Shown here in pieces: positions 7,214-15,316 of a DNA stretch of 64,000 nucleotides (the stretch's first letter is position 1; every line of letters begins with the position of its first letter). The stretch comes from Prevotella sp. UBA2742 (lineage in GTDB: Bacteria; Bacteroidota; Bacteroidia; Bacteroidales; Bacteroidaceae), in NCBI GenBank assembly GCA_002353485.1, contig DEJS01000007.1, positions 24,327 to 88,326 of the forward strand, read 5' to 3'. The position numbers and the translations under genes are program-made. Below the pieces are notes generated by a model, which worked only from the letters and a program-made list of their open reading frames with translations, was not told the DNA's origin and ran no database searches.

Positions 7214-8200
7214 TTATTGTATTTCCCAGCCTATGGCCGACGCTCCGAGGACGGCTGCCGACGCCCCGTCGAGTCCGCTGACGAGGAACTGTGCCTTGCC
7301 GCGATAGATGGGCAGTACGTGTTCGTCGTACGATTTCTTGATGGGGTTCATGATGAGGTCGCCGGCCTTTACCATGCCTCCGAAGAAGATGAACGCCTCG
7401 GGCGAAGAGAAGGCTGCAAAGTCTGCACAGGCCTCGCCCAGTATGCGGCCCGTGAACTCATAGATGTCCTTGGCCAGTTGGTCGCCCTTGCCGGCGGCGA
7501 TGCTGACGTCGAGCGAGGTGATGTCTTCGGGGTTCATGTCGCGCAGGATGCTGGGACGCTGGGTAGTGCTGAGCAGCTCACGTGCCGTACGGGCTACACC
7601 CGTTGCCGAACAATAGGTCTCCAGACAACCGGTACGTCCGCAGCCGCAGGTGCGGCCTTCGGCTCCGCGTACCATGATGACATGTCCCAGCTCGCCGGCA
7701 AAACCGTCGTGGCCGTAGAGCAGCTGACCGTTGACGACGATGCCGGAGCCTACGCCCGTGCCCAGTGTGATGACGATGAAGTTCTTCATGCCGCGCGCCA
7801 CACCATATACCATCTCGCCTACGGCAGCGGCATTGGCGTCGTTGGTGAGAGCTACGGGGATGCCTCCCAGCTGGTCGCTGAACATCTGTGCCAGAGGAAC
7901 AATGCCGTCGTGTGCCCAGGGCAGGTTGGGAGCATATTCAATGGTGCCGCGGTAGTAGTTGCCGTTAGGAGCTCCGATACCCATGGCCTTAATGGTGTCC
8001 AGGCCGCCTACCTGCTCAATGATGGGCTGTATGGCTTCGACAGCAGCCTTGACATAGTCGTCGGCGGTAGCAAAGCCGCCCGTCTTTATGGCGGTGGTGG
8101 CCTTGATGTTGCCACGTGTGTCGACGATGCCGAATACGGAGTTGGTACCTCCTAAGTCCAAACCTATGACGTAGGGCTTGATTCCTTGTTGTTCGTTCAT
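7214..8200 (-). CDS. ROK-family sugar kinase, probable glucokinase
   Basis: It probably phosphorylates glucose or a related hexose with ATP in the cytoplasm. The 328-residue protein has the N-terminal ATP-binding motif VIGLDLGGTNSVFGIVD, the ITLGTGVGSGIVVNG segment, and the ROK zinc site GHVIMVRGAEGRTCGCGRTG. In that site the His and the Cys cluster CGCGRTGC coordinate zinc. There is no N-terminal HTH, so it is an enzyme and not a ROK repressor. Glucokinase is the likeliest role, but N-acetylglucosamine or mannose kinases look similar. It is monocistronic. Confidence 0.88.
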   Translation of the reverse strand: MNEQQGIKPYVIGLDLGGTNSVFGIVDTRGNIKATTAIKTGGFATADDYVKAAVEAIQPIIEQVGGLDTIKAMGIGAPNGNYYRGTIEYAPNLPWAHDGIVPLAQMFSDQLGGIPVALTNDANAAAVGEMVYGVARGMKNFIVITLGTGVGSGIVVNGQLLYGHDGFAGELGHVIMVRGAEGRTCGCGRTGCLETYCSATGVARTARELLSTTQRPSILRDMNPEDITSLDVSIAAGKGDQLAKDIYEFTGRILGEACADFAAFSSPEAFIFFGGMVKAGDLIMNPIKKSYDEHVLPIYRGKAQFLVSGLDGASAAVLGASAIGWEIQ

Positions 8201-8243
8201 AATGAATGTATGTCTTTAGTTGTGAATAGTTATATTTGAGGTA

Positions 8244-8274
8244 CAAAGTTATGAAAAAAGAGTGATAAAGCAAA
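8244..8274 (-). promoter_or_regulatory. promoter of the ROK kinase gene
   Basis: On the minus strand TTTG (8274-8271), a 19-bp spacer and TAACTTTG (8251-8244) match both promoter boxes. The start codon follows about 43 bp downstream. Confidence 0.75.
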
Positions 8275-8314
8275 TTTTTATGGGGAAAAACTGACGTATT
8301 TCGTATATTTTTAG

Positions 8315-8322
8315 TAATTTTG
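8315..8322 (+). promoter_or_regulatory. -7 box of the LysE-type exporter gene
   Basis: TAATTTTG fits TAnnTTTG and lies only eight bases before the ATG at 8331. If transcription starts at the usual distance, the mRNA would have almost no 5' leader. The -33 element is weak here. Confidence 0.55.
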
Positions 8323-8330
8323 CACTTGAT

Positions 8331-8993
8331 ATGCCTTTTCATGTACCTATTAATATACTAGATTTCATCTTCAAGGGCATGCTGATAGGGATGATAGCTT
8401 CGGCTCCGATGGGACCCGTCGGCATTCTGTGTGTGCAGCGCACGCTGAACAAAGGACGCTGGTATGGGCTGGCGACAGGTCTGGGGGCCGCGGTCAGCGA
8501 CATTATCTATGCTGCCATCTCGGGCTTTGGTATGTCGTTTGTCATGGACTTCGTCAACAACGACCAGAACCGTTTCTATCTTCAGATAGGCGGTTCACTG
8601 CTGCTGCTGGCGTTCGGACTGTATACCTACCGTTCTGACCCTACGCGCAAGATGCACCTGTCGAGTCCTAACAAGGGGACACTCTGGTATAACGCATGGA
8701 CGGCGTTTCTGGTGACGTTCTCCAATCCACTCATTATATTCCTTTTCCTGGCTATGTATGCACAGTTTGCGTTTGTGCTGCCCAACCATCCGTTCGAGAT
8801 GCTGGTGGGCTTCGCCAGTATTGTGGGAGGTGCACTGCTGTGGTGGTGGGGACTGACGTGGCTGGTGGACAAGATACGTGCCAAGTTCGACGACTTTGGT
8901 ATTATCTTGATTAACCAGATTATTGGTGTGGCCGTGATTATCGGTTCTATCATCATGCTGTTGGGCACGACGACGAACCTGATACGGTGGTAA
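8331..8993 (+). CDS. LysE/RhtB-family exporter
   Basis: This is an inner-membrane protein of the LysE superfamily, which exports amino acids or related small solutes. The 220-residue sequence has about six hydrophobic segments. The family motif SAPMGPVGILCVQRTLNKGRWYG lies in the first membrane hairpin, followed by GLGAAVSDIIYA. Substrate cannot be read from sequence. Bacteroidales LysE proteins usually begin a few residues before this motif, which supports the ATG at 8331 over the Met at 8379. It is followed after 24 bp by the DUF4924 gene. Confidence 0.85.
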   Translation: MPFHVPINILDFIFKGMLIGMIASAPMGPVGILCVQRTLNKGRWYGLATGLGAAVSDIIYAAISGFGMSFVMDFVNNDQNRFYLQIGGSLLLLAFGLYTYRSDPTRKMHLSSPNKGTLWYNAWTAFLVTFSNPLIIFLFLAMYAQFAFVLPNHPFEMLVGFASIVGGALLWWWGLTWLVDKIRAKFDDFGIILINQIIGVAVIIGSIIMLLGTTTNLIRW

Positions 8994-9017
8994 TAGAGAA
9001 TAAGGAGTTTTGAAACC

Positions 9018-9563
9018 GTGTTTATAGCTCAGGAATTACGTAAGAAGAATATTGCCGAATACTTGCTGTATATGTGGCAGGTTGAGGACACGATACGGGC
9101 TTTCGGCTGTTCGCTGTCGAGGATTCGTCGGGAGTATATTGACCGCTTCGACTATAGCGAGGAGCAGAAAGACGAGGAGGCCGACTGGTTTGGCAACCTT
9201 ATCCGTATGATGAATCAGGAGGGATGTCGTGAGAAAGGACATCTGATGATTAACAAGGTAGTGATGCAGCAGTTGGAGGAGCTGCATGCCCAGTTGTTGG
9301 CGTCGCCCAAGTTCCCGTTCTACAATGCCGAGTACTACAAGGTGTTGCCTTATATTGTGGAGCTTCGCAACCATGGTGCCAATAAGGAGGAGAACGAGGT
9401 GGAGACGTGCTTTAACTCGCTGTACGGAGTCATGCTGCTGCGCCTGCAGAAGAAGGAAATTACCACCAATACGGAGCATGCCGTGAAGGAGATATCTACT
9501 TTTATTGGCATGCTGAACGACTATTATTTAAAGGACAAACAGGAACCGTTGGAGTTTGAGTGA
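9018..9563 (+). CDS. DUF4924 family protein
   Basis: The 181-residue soluble, helical protein begins MFIAQELRKKNIAEYLLYMWQ and contains VEDTIRAF, which I recognise as the Bacteroidales-specific DUF4924 family. Function is unknown. The start is GTG, a few bases after the LysE gene. The stop overlaps the region of the rfbD start, so it is likely co-transcribed with rfbD, prfC and the first SpoIIE phosphatase gene. No signal peptide or membrane segment is visible. Confidence 0.75.
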   Translation: MFIAQELRKKNIAEYLLYMWQVEDTIRAFGCSLSRIRREYIDRFDYSEEQKDEEADWFGNLIRMMNQEGCREKGHLMINKVVMQQLEELHAQLLASPKFPFYNAEYYKVLPYIVELRNHGANKEENEVETCFNSLYGVMLLRLQKKEITTNTEHAVKEISTFIGMLNDYYLKDKQEPLEFE

Positions 9564-9565
9564 AG

Positions 9566-10414
9566 ATGAAGATATTAGTGACGGGCTGTAATGGCCAATT
9601 AGGCAACGAGATGCAGCAGCTGGAGAAGGACTATCCCCAGCATGAGTGGTATAATACCGATGTTGCCGAGCTGGATATTACCAACCAGCTGGCAGTGGAG
9701 CAGTTTGTGGCCCACCACCAGATAGATGGTATCGTGAATTGTGCTGCATATACGGCTGTTGACAAGGCTGAGGAGAATAAGGAGCTGTGTACGACGCTGA
9801 ACACCGTTGCTCCGTCGTATCTGGCGGCAGCTGTAGAGAAACGTGGCGGGTGGATGATACAGATATCGACCGACTATGTGTTCAATGGTACGAAACACAC
9901 TCCTTATGTGGAGACCGACACGCCCTGCCCAGACAGTGTGTATGGCTCGACGAAGCTGGCCGGCGAATTGGGTGTCTCTAAGTTCTGCCGTCGCTCGATG
10001 ATTATCCGTACGGCATGGCTGTACAGTATCTATGGTAATAATTTCGTGAAGACCATGATACGGCTGGGTAAGGAACGCCCCGAGCTGGGAGTCATCTTCG
10101 ACCAGATAGGGACGCCGACGTATGCACGCGACCTGGCTCGTGTCATTATGACGGCCATAGAGGAAGGTATACAGCCCGGCGTCTTCCACTTCTCCAACGA
10201 GGGAGTTATTTCTTGGTACGACTTCACCAAGGCCATCCATCGGCTGGCAGGCATCACCACGTGTCATGTACGCCCGCTGCATACCTCAGAGTACCCTACA
10301 CCGGCTCGTCGTCCTCATTATAGCGTGCTCGACAAGACCAAGTTGAAGCAGGCCTATGGCATTGAAGTGCCCTACTGGGAGGAGTCGTTAAAAGAATGTA
10401 TAGAGAAATTATGA
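9566..10414 (+). CDS. rfbD: dTDP-4-dehydrorhamnose reductase
   Basis: It reduces dTDP-4-keto-L-rhamnose to dTDP-L-rhamnose, the last step of rhamnose donor synthesis for surface glycans. The 282-residue extended SDR protein has the NAD(P)-binding ILVTGCNGQLGNEM, the NCAAYTAVDKAEE segment, and STDYVFNG followed by the YGSTKLAGE catalytic Tyr-Lys pair. The ATG at 9566 is preferred; a GTG six bases upstream would add MK. rfbA, B and C are not in the window. It overlaps prfC as ATGA. Confidence 0.93.
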   Translation: MKILVTGCNGQLGNEMQQLEKDYPQHEWYNTDVAELDITNQLAVEQFVAHHQIDGIVNCAAYTAVDKAEENKELCTTLNTVAPSYLAAAVEKRGGWMIQISTDYVFNGTKHTPYVETDTPCPDSVYGSTKLAGELGVSKFCRRSMIIRTAWLYSIYGNNFVKTMIRLGKERPELGVIFDQIGTPTYARDLARVIMTAIEEGIQPGVFHFSNEGVISWYDFTKAIHRLAGITTCHVRPLHTSEYPTPARRPHYSVLDKTKLKQAYGIEVPYWEESLKECIEKL

Positions 10415-11997
10415 ATCAGGAGATAGAACGTAGAAGGACATTTGCGATTATATCGCACCCGGATGCTGGTAAGACCACGCTGACTGAGAAGTTCCTGCTG
10501 TTTGGCGGACAGATACAGGTGGCAGGCGCAGTAAAGAACAATAAGATAAAGAAGACGGCCACCAGTGACTGGATGGATATTGAGAAGCAGCGTGGTATCT
10601 CGGTGTCGACCTCCGTGATGGAGTTCGACTATACTCCCGACGGCTCAGATGTTGAGTATAAGGTGAACATCCTTGACACCCCAGGTCACCAAGACTTTGC
10701 CGAGGACACTTACCGTACGCTGACGGCTGTCGACTCGGCTATCATTGTTGTCGATGGTGCCAAGGGCGTAGAGACCCAGACGCGCAAGCTAATGTCCGTA
10801 TGTCGTATGCGCAATACCCCTGTTATTATTTTTATTAATAAGATGGACCGTGAAGGCCGCGACCCTTTTGACCTGCTGGACGAGCTGGAGAAGGAGCTGG
10901 AAATCAAGGTGCGTCCCCTGTCGTGGCCCATCAACCAAGGTGCCAAGTTCAAGGGTGTATATAACATCTACGAAGAGAAGCTGGATCTCTTTACTCCCGA
11001 CAAGCAGCGCGTGACGGAAAAGGTCAGTGTGGAGATTGATTCCGACGAACTTGACACGCGTGTAGGCGAACAGGATGCCGAGAAGCTGCGCGAGGACTTG
11101 GAACTGGTGGACGGTGTCTACCCCCCGTTCGATGTGGAGACCTATCGTACGGCCGAGGTGGCTCCGGTGTTCTTCGGTTCTGCCCTGAACAACTTCGGTG
11201 TGCAGGAGTTGCTTAACTGCTTCGTAGAGATAGCCCCCAGTCCGAAGCCTACTAAGGCCGAGGAGCGTATGGTGCAGCCGGAGGAACAGAAGTTTACGGG
11301 CTTTATTTTCAAGATTACGGCCAACATCGACCCCAACCACCGTTCGTGCATTGCTTTCTGTAAGGTCTGCTCTGGTAAGTTCCAGCGCAATCAGCCCTAT
11401 CTGCATGTACGTCAGGGCAAGACGCTGCGCTTCAGCAGTCCCACGCAGTTCATGGCCCAGCGAAAGTCGACCATCGACGAAGCCTGGCCCGGCGACATTG
11501 TGGGATTGCCCGACAATGGCATCTTCAAGATAGGCGACACGTTGACAGAGGGCGAACAGCTGCATTTCCGTGGACTGCCCTCGTTTTCGCCAGAGCTCTT
11601 TAAGTATATTGAGAACGACGACCCCATGAAGTCGAAGCAACTGCAGAAAGGTATTGACCAGCTGATGGACGAGGGCGTGGCCCAGCTGTTCGTCAACCAG
11701 TTCAACGGCCGTAAGATCATCGGCACTGTGGGGCAGCTTCAGTTCGAGGTTATTCAGTATCGTTTGGAGAACGAGTATAATGCCAAGTGCCGTTGGGAAC
11801 CTGTCCATCTGTACAAGGCATGCTGGATAGAGAGTGACGACGAAAAGGAACTTGAGAACTTCAAGAAGCGCAAGTACCAGTATATGGCTAAGGACAAGGA
11901 GGGTCGTGATGTGTTCCTGGCCGACTCGGGCTATGTGCTGTCGATGGCCCAGGAAGACTTTAAGCATATTAAATTCCACTTCACTAGCGAGTTCTGA
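10411..11997 (+). CDS. prfC: peptide chain release factor 3
   Basis: This translational GTPase recycles class I release factors from the ribosome. The 528-residue protein has the P-loop ISHPDAGKTTLTEK, the switch region RGISVSTSVMEF, DTPGHQDF and NKMD. The long C-terminal half is typical of RF3 rather than EF-G. The start is MNQEIERRRTFAI at 10411, overlapping the rfbD stop; an in-frame Met five codons earlier lies within rfbD. Its stop overlaps the next start by one base. Confidence 0.95.
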   Translation: MNQEIERRRTFAIISHPDAGKTTLTEKFLLFGGQIQVAGAVKNNKIKKTATSDWMDIEKQRGISVSTSVMEFDYTPDGSDVEYKVNILDTPGHQDFAEDTYRTLTAVDSAIIVVDGAKGVETQTRKLMSVCRMRNTPVIIFINKMDREGRDPFDLLDELEKELEIKVRPLSWPINQGAKFKGVYNIYEEKLDLFTPDKQRVTEKVSVEIDSDELDTRVGEQDAEKLREDLELVDGVYPPFDVETYRTAEVAPVFFGSALNNFGVQELLNCFVEIAPSPKPTKAEERMVQPEEQKFTGFIFKITANIDPNHRSCIAFCKVCSGKFQRNQPYLHVRQGKTLRFSSPTQFMAQRKSTIDEAWPGDIVGLPDNGIFKIGDTLTEGEQLHFRGLPSFSPELFKYIENDDPMKSKQLQKGIDQLMDEGVAQLFVNQFNGRKIIGTVGQLQFEVIQYRLENEYNAKCRWEPVHLYKACWIESDDEKELENFKKRKYQYMAKDKEGRDVFLADSGYVLSMAQEDFKHIKFHFTSEF

Positions 11998-14054
11998 TGA
12001 CGAAGGTACTGAATATCCGACTGTATAGGTGGCTGTTTTCCGCCATTGTCCTGCTTATGCTGAGCACGGACATGATGGCCATGAGCACAGCCGACTCGCT
12101 GAAGCTGAGACAGCTTCGGAAGGATATGTACCAGTTCTATAGCAGGCGAAGGACGAATGACTTCCTGAATACCATCTCACAGCTCAAGGCGCTGGCCCGC
12201 CAGAACAAGCTCGAAAAAGAATATTATAAAGCCTACGGTAATGAGATTATCTATACGTCGTCATATATTCACCGCGGCAAGGCCATCGAGATGGCCAAGC
12301 ATCTCTTTGCCGAAGCCGAAAGAGAACACAGCTCCTACGGCCTCTATACAGCTAACTACGTATTAGGCACCATTCATACTGCCCTGTCGCATTTTGACGA
12401 AAGCGCAAGTCATCTGCATGATGCCTTAGAGATTCTGAAGGAAGACTATCCTGACGAGAACCGTGCCGCATTGTATTTGGCACTATCGAAGGTTGAGCGT
12501 GCCCGCGGCAACCGCCAGCAGGTGCTGAAGTATGTAGAGCATGTGCTTACCGATCCGAAGTCTAACAACATGCACAAGATGAGTGCCCTGTCGTACAAAT
12601 GTTTGGTGCTTTACGACATGAAAGCTTCCGTAGAGGAACAGGACAAGGCCTACGCGGAGCGTGAGCAGATGAAGAAGAAACTGGGCCATGACGACAACTT
12701 TGGCTATGTCATCGACTTCAACGAAGCATTGCTGCACGATGATTTAGAATGGGCGCAGCAGGTGGTTGACTCTCTTCCTGAAGCCAACAAGACCACGCAG
12801 CTCCACTACTACTCGCGACTGTACTATGCCAAGAAGGACTACAAGAAGGCCTATGACTACTATCTGAAATACCGTCACCTCTTTGACTCATTGAATAACG
12901 ATGAGATCAGAAAGACGTCGCTCGACATGGGTGTGATGCTCGACAAGGCTCGTATAGAGAATGAAGCCAAGGACTTACGTCTGGCTAACCAGCGTCTTGA
13001 GATGGACCAGATAGCGCACCAGCTGGAGGAGAAACGTCTTCAGGAATATGCCCTCAGCATGGCCATTGAGAACCAGCGTGCCCGTCTAGAGGAGATGGAG
13101 GCCAGCCGTGCTAACGATTCTCTGATGGCTATCAATAAGGAACGCGAGCTGAGCGAGTTTCAGTCGAAGATGGATGCCCGTGAGCAGGCAGAGCGTGCCC
13201 GCCAGCTGAAGTGGATAGCAGCCTTGGTGCTGACTATTATAGCCCTTGTCTTTATCGTGGTCTATGCCCTCAGCCGCCGTAAGCAGCTGCGTAAGCTTCG
13301 CGAAGCCTACGACAAGTTGGAAGAGACCACTTCCGCCAAAGAGCGTATAGAGAGCGAATTGCGCATTGCCCGTAACATACAGATGGCCATGGTGCCCCAC
13401 CTGTTTCCCAAGACCAAGGGGCTTGACATCTATGCGTCGATGACACCTGCCAAGGAGGTGGGTGGTGACCTATATGACTTTGTGGAGATAGACGACATCC
13501 TGTACTTCTGCTTGGGCGACGTCAGTGGAAAGGGCGTACCGGCAGCTCTCTTCATGTCTATGTCTGCTCGACTGTTCCGTACGCTATGCAAATATCGTCT
13601 GACGCCCGCCGAGATAGCCAAGGCCATGAACAACGAGCTGGCGCAGAACAACGACAACGGCATGTTTGTCACCATGTTTATCGGACTGCTCCATCTGAAG
13701 ACGGGTTATCTGGAATACTGCAACGCCGGCCACAATCCTCCCATCCTGGATGGCGAGTTCATCCAAATGGAGGCTAATGCTCCCTTGGGACTGTGGGAAA
13801 ATCTGGAATACGAGGGCGAGGCGTTGGGTGACATCAGTGGTAAGCAGCTCTTCGTCTACTCCGATGGTCTTAACGAGGCCGAGAACCACGACCACGACCA
13901 GTATAGTGACGACCGCCTGCTGACCTTCATACGCGAGCACCGCAACATGGAAGCCCATCAGCTGATAGACCTGCTGACAGAAGATGTGCAGACCCATGTC
14001 AACGGTGCAGCTCCCAGCGATGATATGACGATGCTTTGTCTACGTGAGAACTGA
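11997..14054 (+). CDS. TPR-like, SpoIIE-type serine/threonine phosphatase
   Basis: This is a membrane-bound signalling phosphatase. The 685-residue protein starts with an uncleaved-looking or signal hydrophobic stretch (about residues 10-28). A helical TPR-like sensor region follows to about 310, then a coiled coil (about 310-400), a membrane segment (about 402-422), a second short coil, and a PP2C/SpoIIE domain. The last has MTPAKEVGGDLYDF and LGDVSGKGVPAALFM, with the metal-binding Asp residues, and SDDMTMLCL at the end. It is a paralogue of the gene at 20130. Its target, perhaps an anti-sigma antagonist, is not visible nearby. It is translationally coupled to prfC. Confidence 0.88.
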   Translation: MTKVLNIRLYRWLFSAIVLLMLSTDMMAMSTADSLKLRQLRKDMYQFYSRRRTNDFLNTISQLKALARQNKLEKEYYKAYGNEIIYTSSYIHRGKAIEMAKHLFAEAEREHSSYGLYTANYVLGTIHTALSHFDESASHLHDALEILKEDYPDENRAALYLALSKVERARGNRQQVLKYVEHVLTDPKSNNMHKMSALSYKCLVLYDMKASVEEQDKAYAEREQMKKKLGHDDNFGYVIDFNEALLHDDLEWAQQVVDSLPEANKTTQLHYYSRLYYAKKDYKKAYDYYLKYRHLFDSLNNDEIRKTSLDMGVMLDKARIENEAKDLRLANQRLEMDQIAHQLEEKRLQEYALSMAIENQRARLEEMEASRANDSLMAINKERELSEFQSKMDAREQAERARQLKWIAALVLTIIALVFIVVYALSRRKQLRKLREAYDKLEETTSAKERIESELRIARNIQMAMVPHLFPKTKGLDIYASMTPAKEVGGDLYDFVEIDDILYFCLGDVSGKGVPAALFMSMSARLFRTLCKYRLTPAEIAKAMNNELAQNNDNGMFVTMFIGLLHLKTGYLEYCNAGHNPPILDGEFIQMEANAPLGLWENLEYEGEALGDISGKQLFVYSDGLNEAENHDHDQYSDDRLLTFIREHRNMEAHQLIDLLTEDVQTHVNGAAPSDDMTMLCLREN

Positions 14055-14101
14055 AGGTAGGACAAGGAAAAGTGTTGAAAAAGAATAAAAACTTCCTTTT
14101 C

Positions 14102-14133
14102 CTTGCAAATTTCATTTATTTGTGCTAACTTTG
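14102..14133 (+). promoter_or_regulatory. promoter of the rhodanese lipoprotein gene
   Basis: CTTG (14102-14105), a 20-bp spacer and TAACTTTG (14126-14133) fit the Bacteroidetes consensus. An imperfect inverted repeat (CAAGGAAAAG with CTTTTCCTTG) just upstream may end the preceding transcript. Confidence 0.65.
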
Positions 14134-14162
14134 TGGCCAAAGTTCATTTAAAAAGAAGAGAT

Positions 14163-14594
14163 ATGAAATTATTTGTTCGTCTACTCACGTTATCGTGCTT
14201 CTTGTGTATGTCACTGTTTTTATGGGCGTGTTCGTCAGGGCATGCCAAGAAGGCTGGCGGCACAGGCAATACCAAGGAGAATGTCGACGTTGACAAGTTT
14301 GAAACTCTGATTGCCGACAAGGATAAGGTCTTCCTGCTTGATGTGCGTACCCCCGACGAGTTCGAGGAAGAGCATATAGAAGGTGCTATAGAGATAGACT
14401 TCAAGGAACGCAGTTTCCGTGATGAGTGTCTGAAAAAGTTGCCTAAGGATAAGGTGATAGCCGTCTACTGTCGTTCCGGATTCCGAAGCAGTACGGCATC
14501 GAATATTCTCCTTGAAGAAGGCTTCAACGTTGTCAACCTCAAGGGCGGTATTACGGCCTGGAAGGAAGCTGGCAAGCCTACGGTAAAACAATAG
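14163..14594 (+). CDS. rhodanese-like lipoprotein
   Basis: This is a predicted periplasmic or surface-anchored single-domain rhodanese (sulfur transferase). The 143-residue protein has a lipoprotein signal ending at LFLWAC (Cys about residue 23), then the rhodanese fold with LLDVRTPDEFEEEHIEGA. The active-site loop YCRSGFRSS contains the catalytic Cys. The start MKLFVRLLTLSC at 14163 is chosen because the earlier in-frame start lies upstream of the promoter. Physiological substrate is unknown. Confidence 0.87.
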   Translation: MKLFVRLLTLSCFLCMSLFLWACSSGHAKKAGGTGNTKENVDVDKFETLIADKDKVFLLDVRTPDEFEEEHIEGAIEIDFKERSFRDECLKKLPKDKVIAVYCRSGFRSSTASNILLEEGFNVVNLKGGITAWKEAGKPTVKQ

Positions 14595-14605
14595 CTCAAG
14601 TACAC

Positions 14606-15187
14606 ATGACACGCGAACAAGACATAAAGAATGCCGTAGAGGTGTTGCGCAAGGGTGGGGTGATTCTCTATCCTACAGACACTGTATGGGGCATTGGATG
14701 CGACGCCACCAATGCCGATGCCGTCAGGCGTGTGTACCAGATTAAACAGCGTGATGACTCGAAAGCTCTTATCTGCCTGGTCGATAGCGATGCCCGTCTG
14801 CAGCGCTACGTGCGTCAGGTTCCCGACGTGGCCTGGCAGCTCATAGACAGCTTGAAGGACAGCGACAGCAAGCCCACCACACTGATACTTGACGGTGCCG
14901 TCAACTTGGCCTTAAACCTTATTGCCGATGATGGCAGCATAGCCCTGCGCATTACCAATGAACCTTTCTCAAAGGAACTCTGCTTTAGGTTCCAGAAGGC
15001 GCTGGTAAGCACCTCGGCCAACATTAGTGGCGAGCCCGCAGCCCAGAACTATAGCGACATAGACCCGCGGCTGCTTGAGGCTGTTGACTATGTGTGCTGG
15101 ACTCGTCGTCAGGAGCATAAGCCCCACGCGCCTTCCAGTATCATCCGCCTCAGACAGGACGGACAGGTAAGCATCATAAGGAAGTAA
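14606..15187 (+). CDS. tsaC: Sua5/YciO/YrdC family, probable threonylcarbamoyl-AMP synthase
   Basis: It probably makes threonylcarbamoyl-AMP for the t6A modification of ANN-decoding tRNAs. The 193-residue single-domain protein has the KxR-type substrate motif VYQIKQRDDSKALICLV. It also has the YPTDTVWGIGCD start and the VSTSANISGEPAA motif typical of YrdC domains. The C-terminal Sua5 domain is absent, so it is TsaC-like in length. YciO paralogues cannot be fully excluded. It lies 11 bp after the rhodanese gene and is likely co-transcribed with it. Confidence 0.87.
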   Translation: MTREQDIKNAVEVLRKGGVILYPTDTVWGIGCDATNADAVRRVYQIKQRDDSKALICLVDSDARLQRYVRQVPDVAWQLIDSLKDSDSKPTTLILDGAVNLALNLIADDGSIALRITNEPFSKELCFRFQKALVSTSANISGEPAAQNYSDIDPRLLEAVDYVCWTRRQEHKPHAPSSIIRLRQDGQVSIIRK

Positions 15188-15221
15188 CAGACAACAGAAA
15201 CAAACAAGAAAACGACAGCTT

Positions 15222-15302
15222 ATGGATTTGCTACACATCATTGCCGTTATCATCCTCGTCGTTGCTGGCGTGGTTATCTACATGAAGAAACGGAACGAAT
15301 AG
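15222..15302 (+). CDS. putative 26-residue single-span membrane protein
   Basis: A short frame between tsaC and the ClC gene encodes MDLLHIIAVIILVVAG, then VVIYMKKRNE. This is one uninterrupted hydrophobic helix with a basic tail, consistent with a small inner-membrane protein with its C-terminus inside. It starts 34 bases after the tsaC stop and ends 14 bases before the ClC start. Nothing but composition, position and a stop-bounded ATG supports it. I do not recognise a family. Confidence 0.5.
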   Translation: MDLLHIIAVIILVVAGVVIYMKKRNE

Positions 15303-15316
15303 AACAGGACAGAGCA

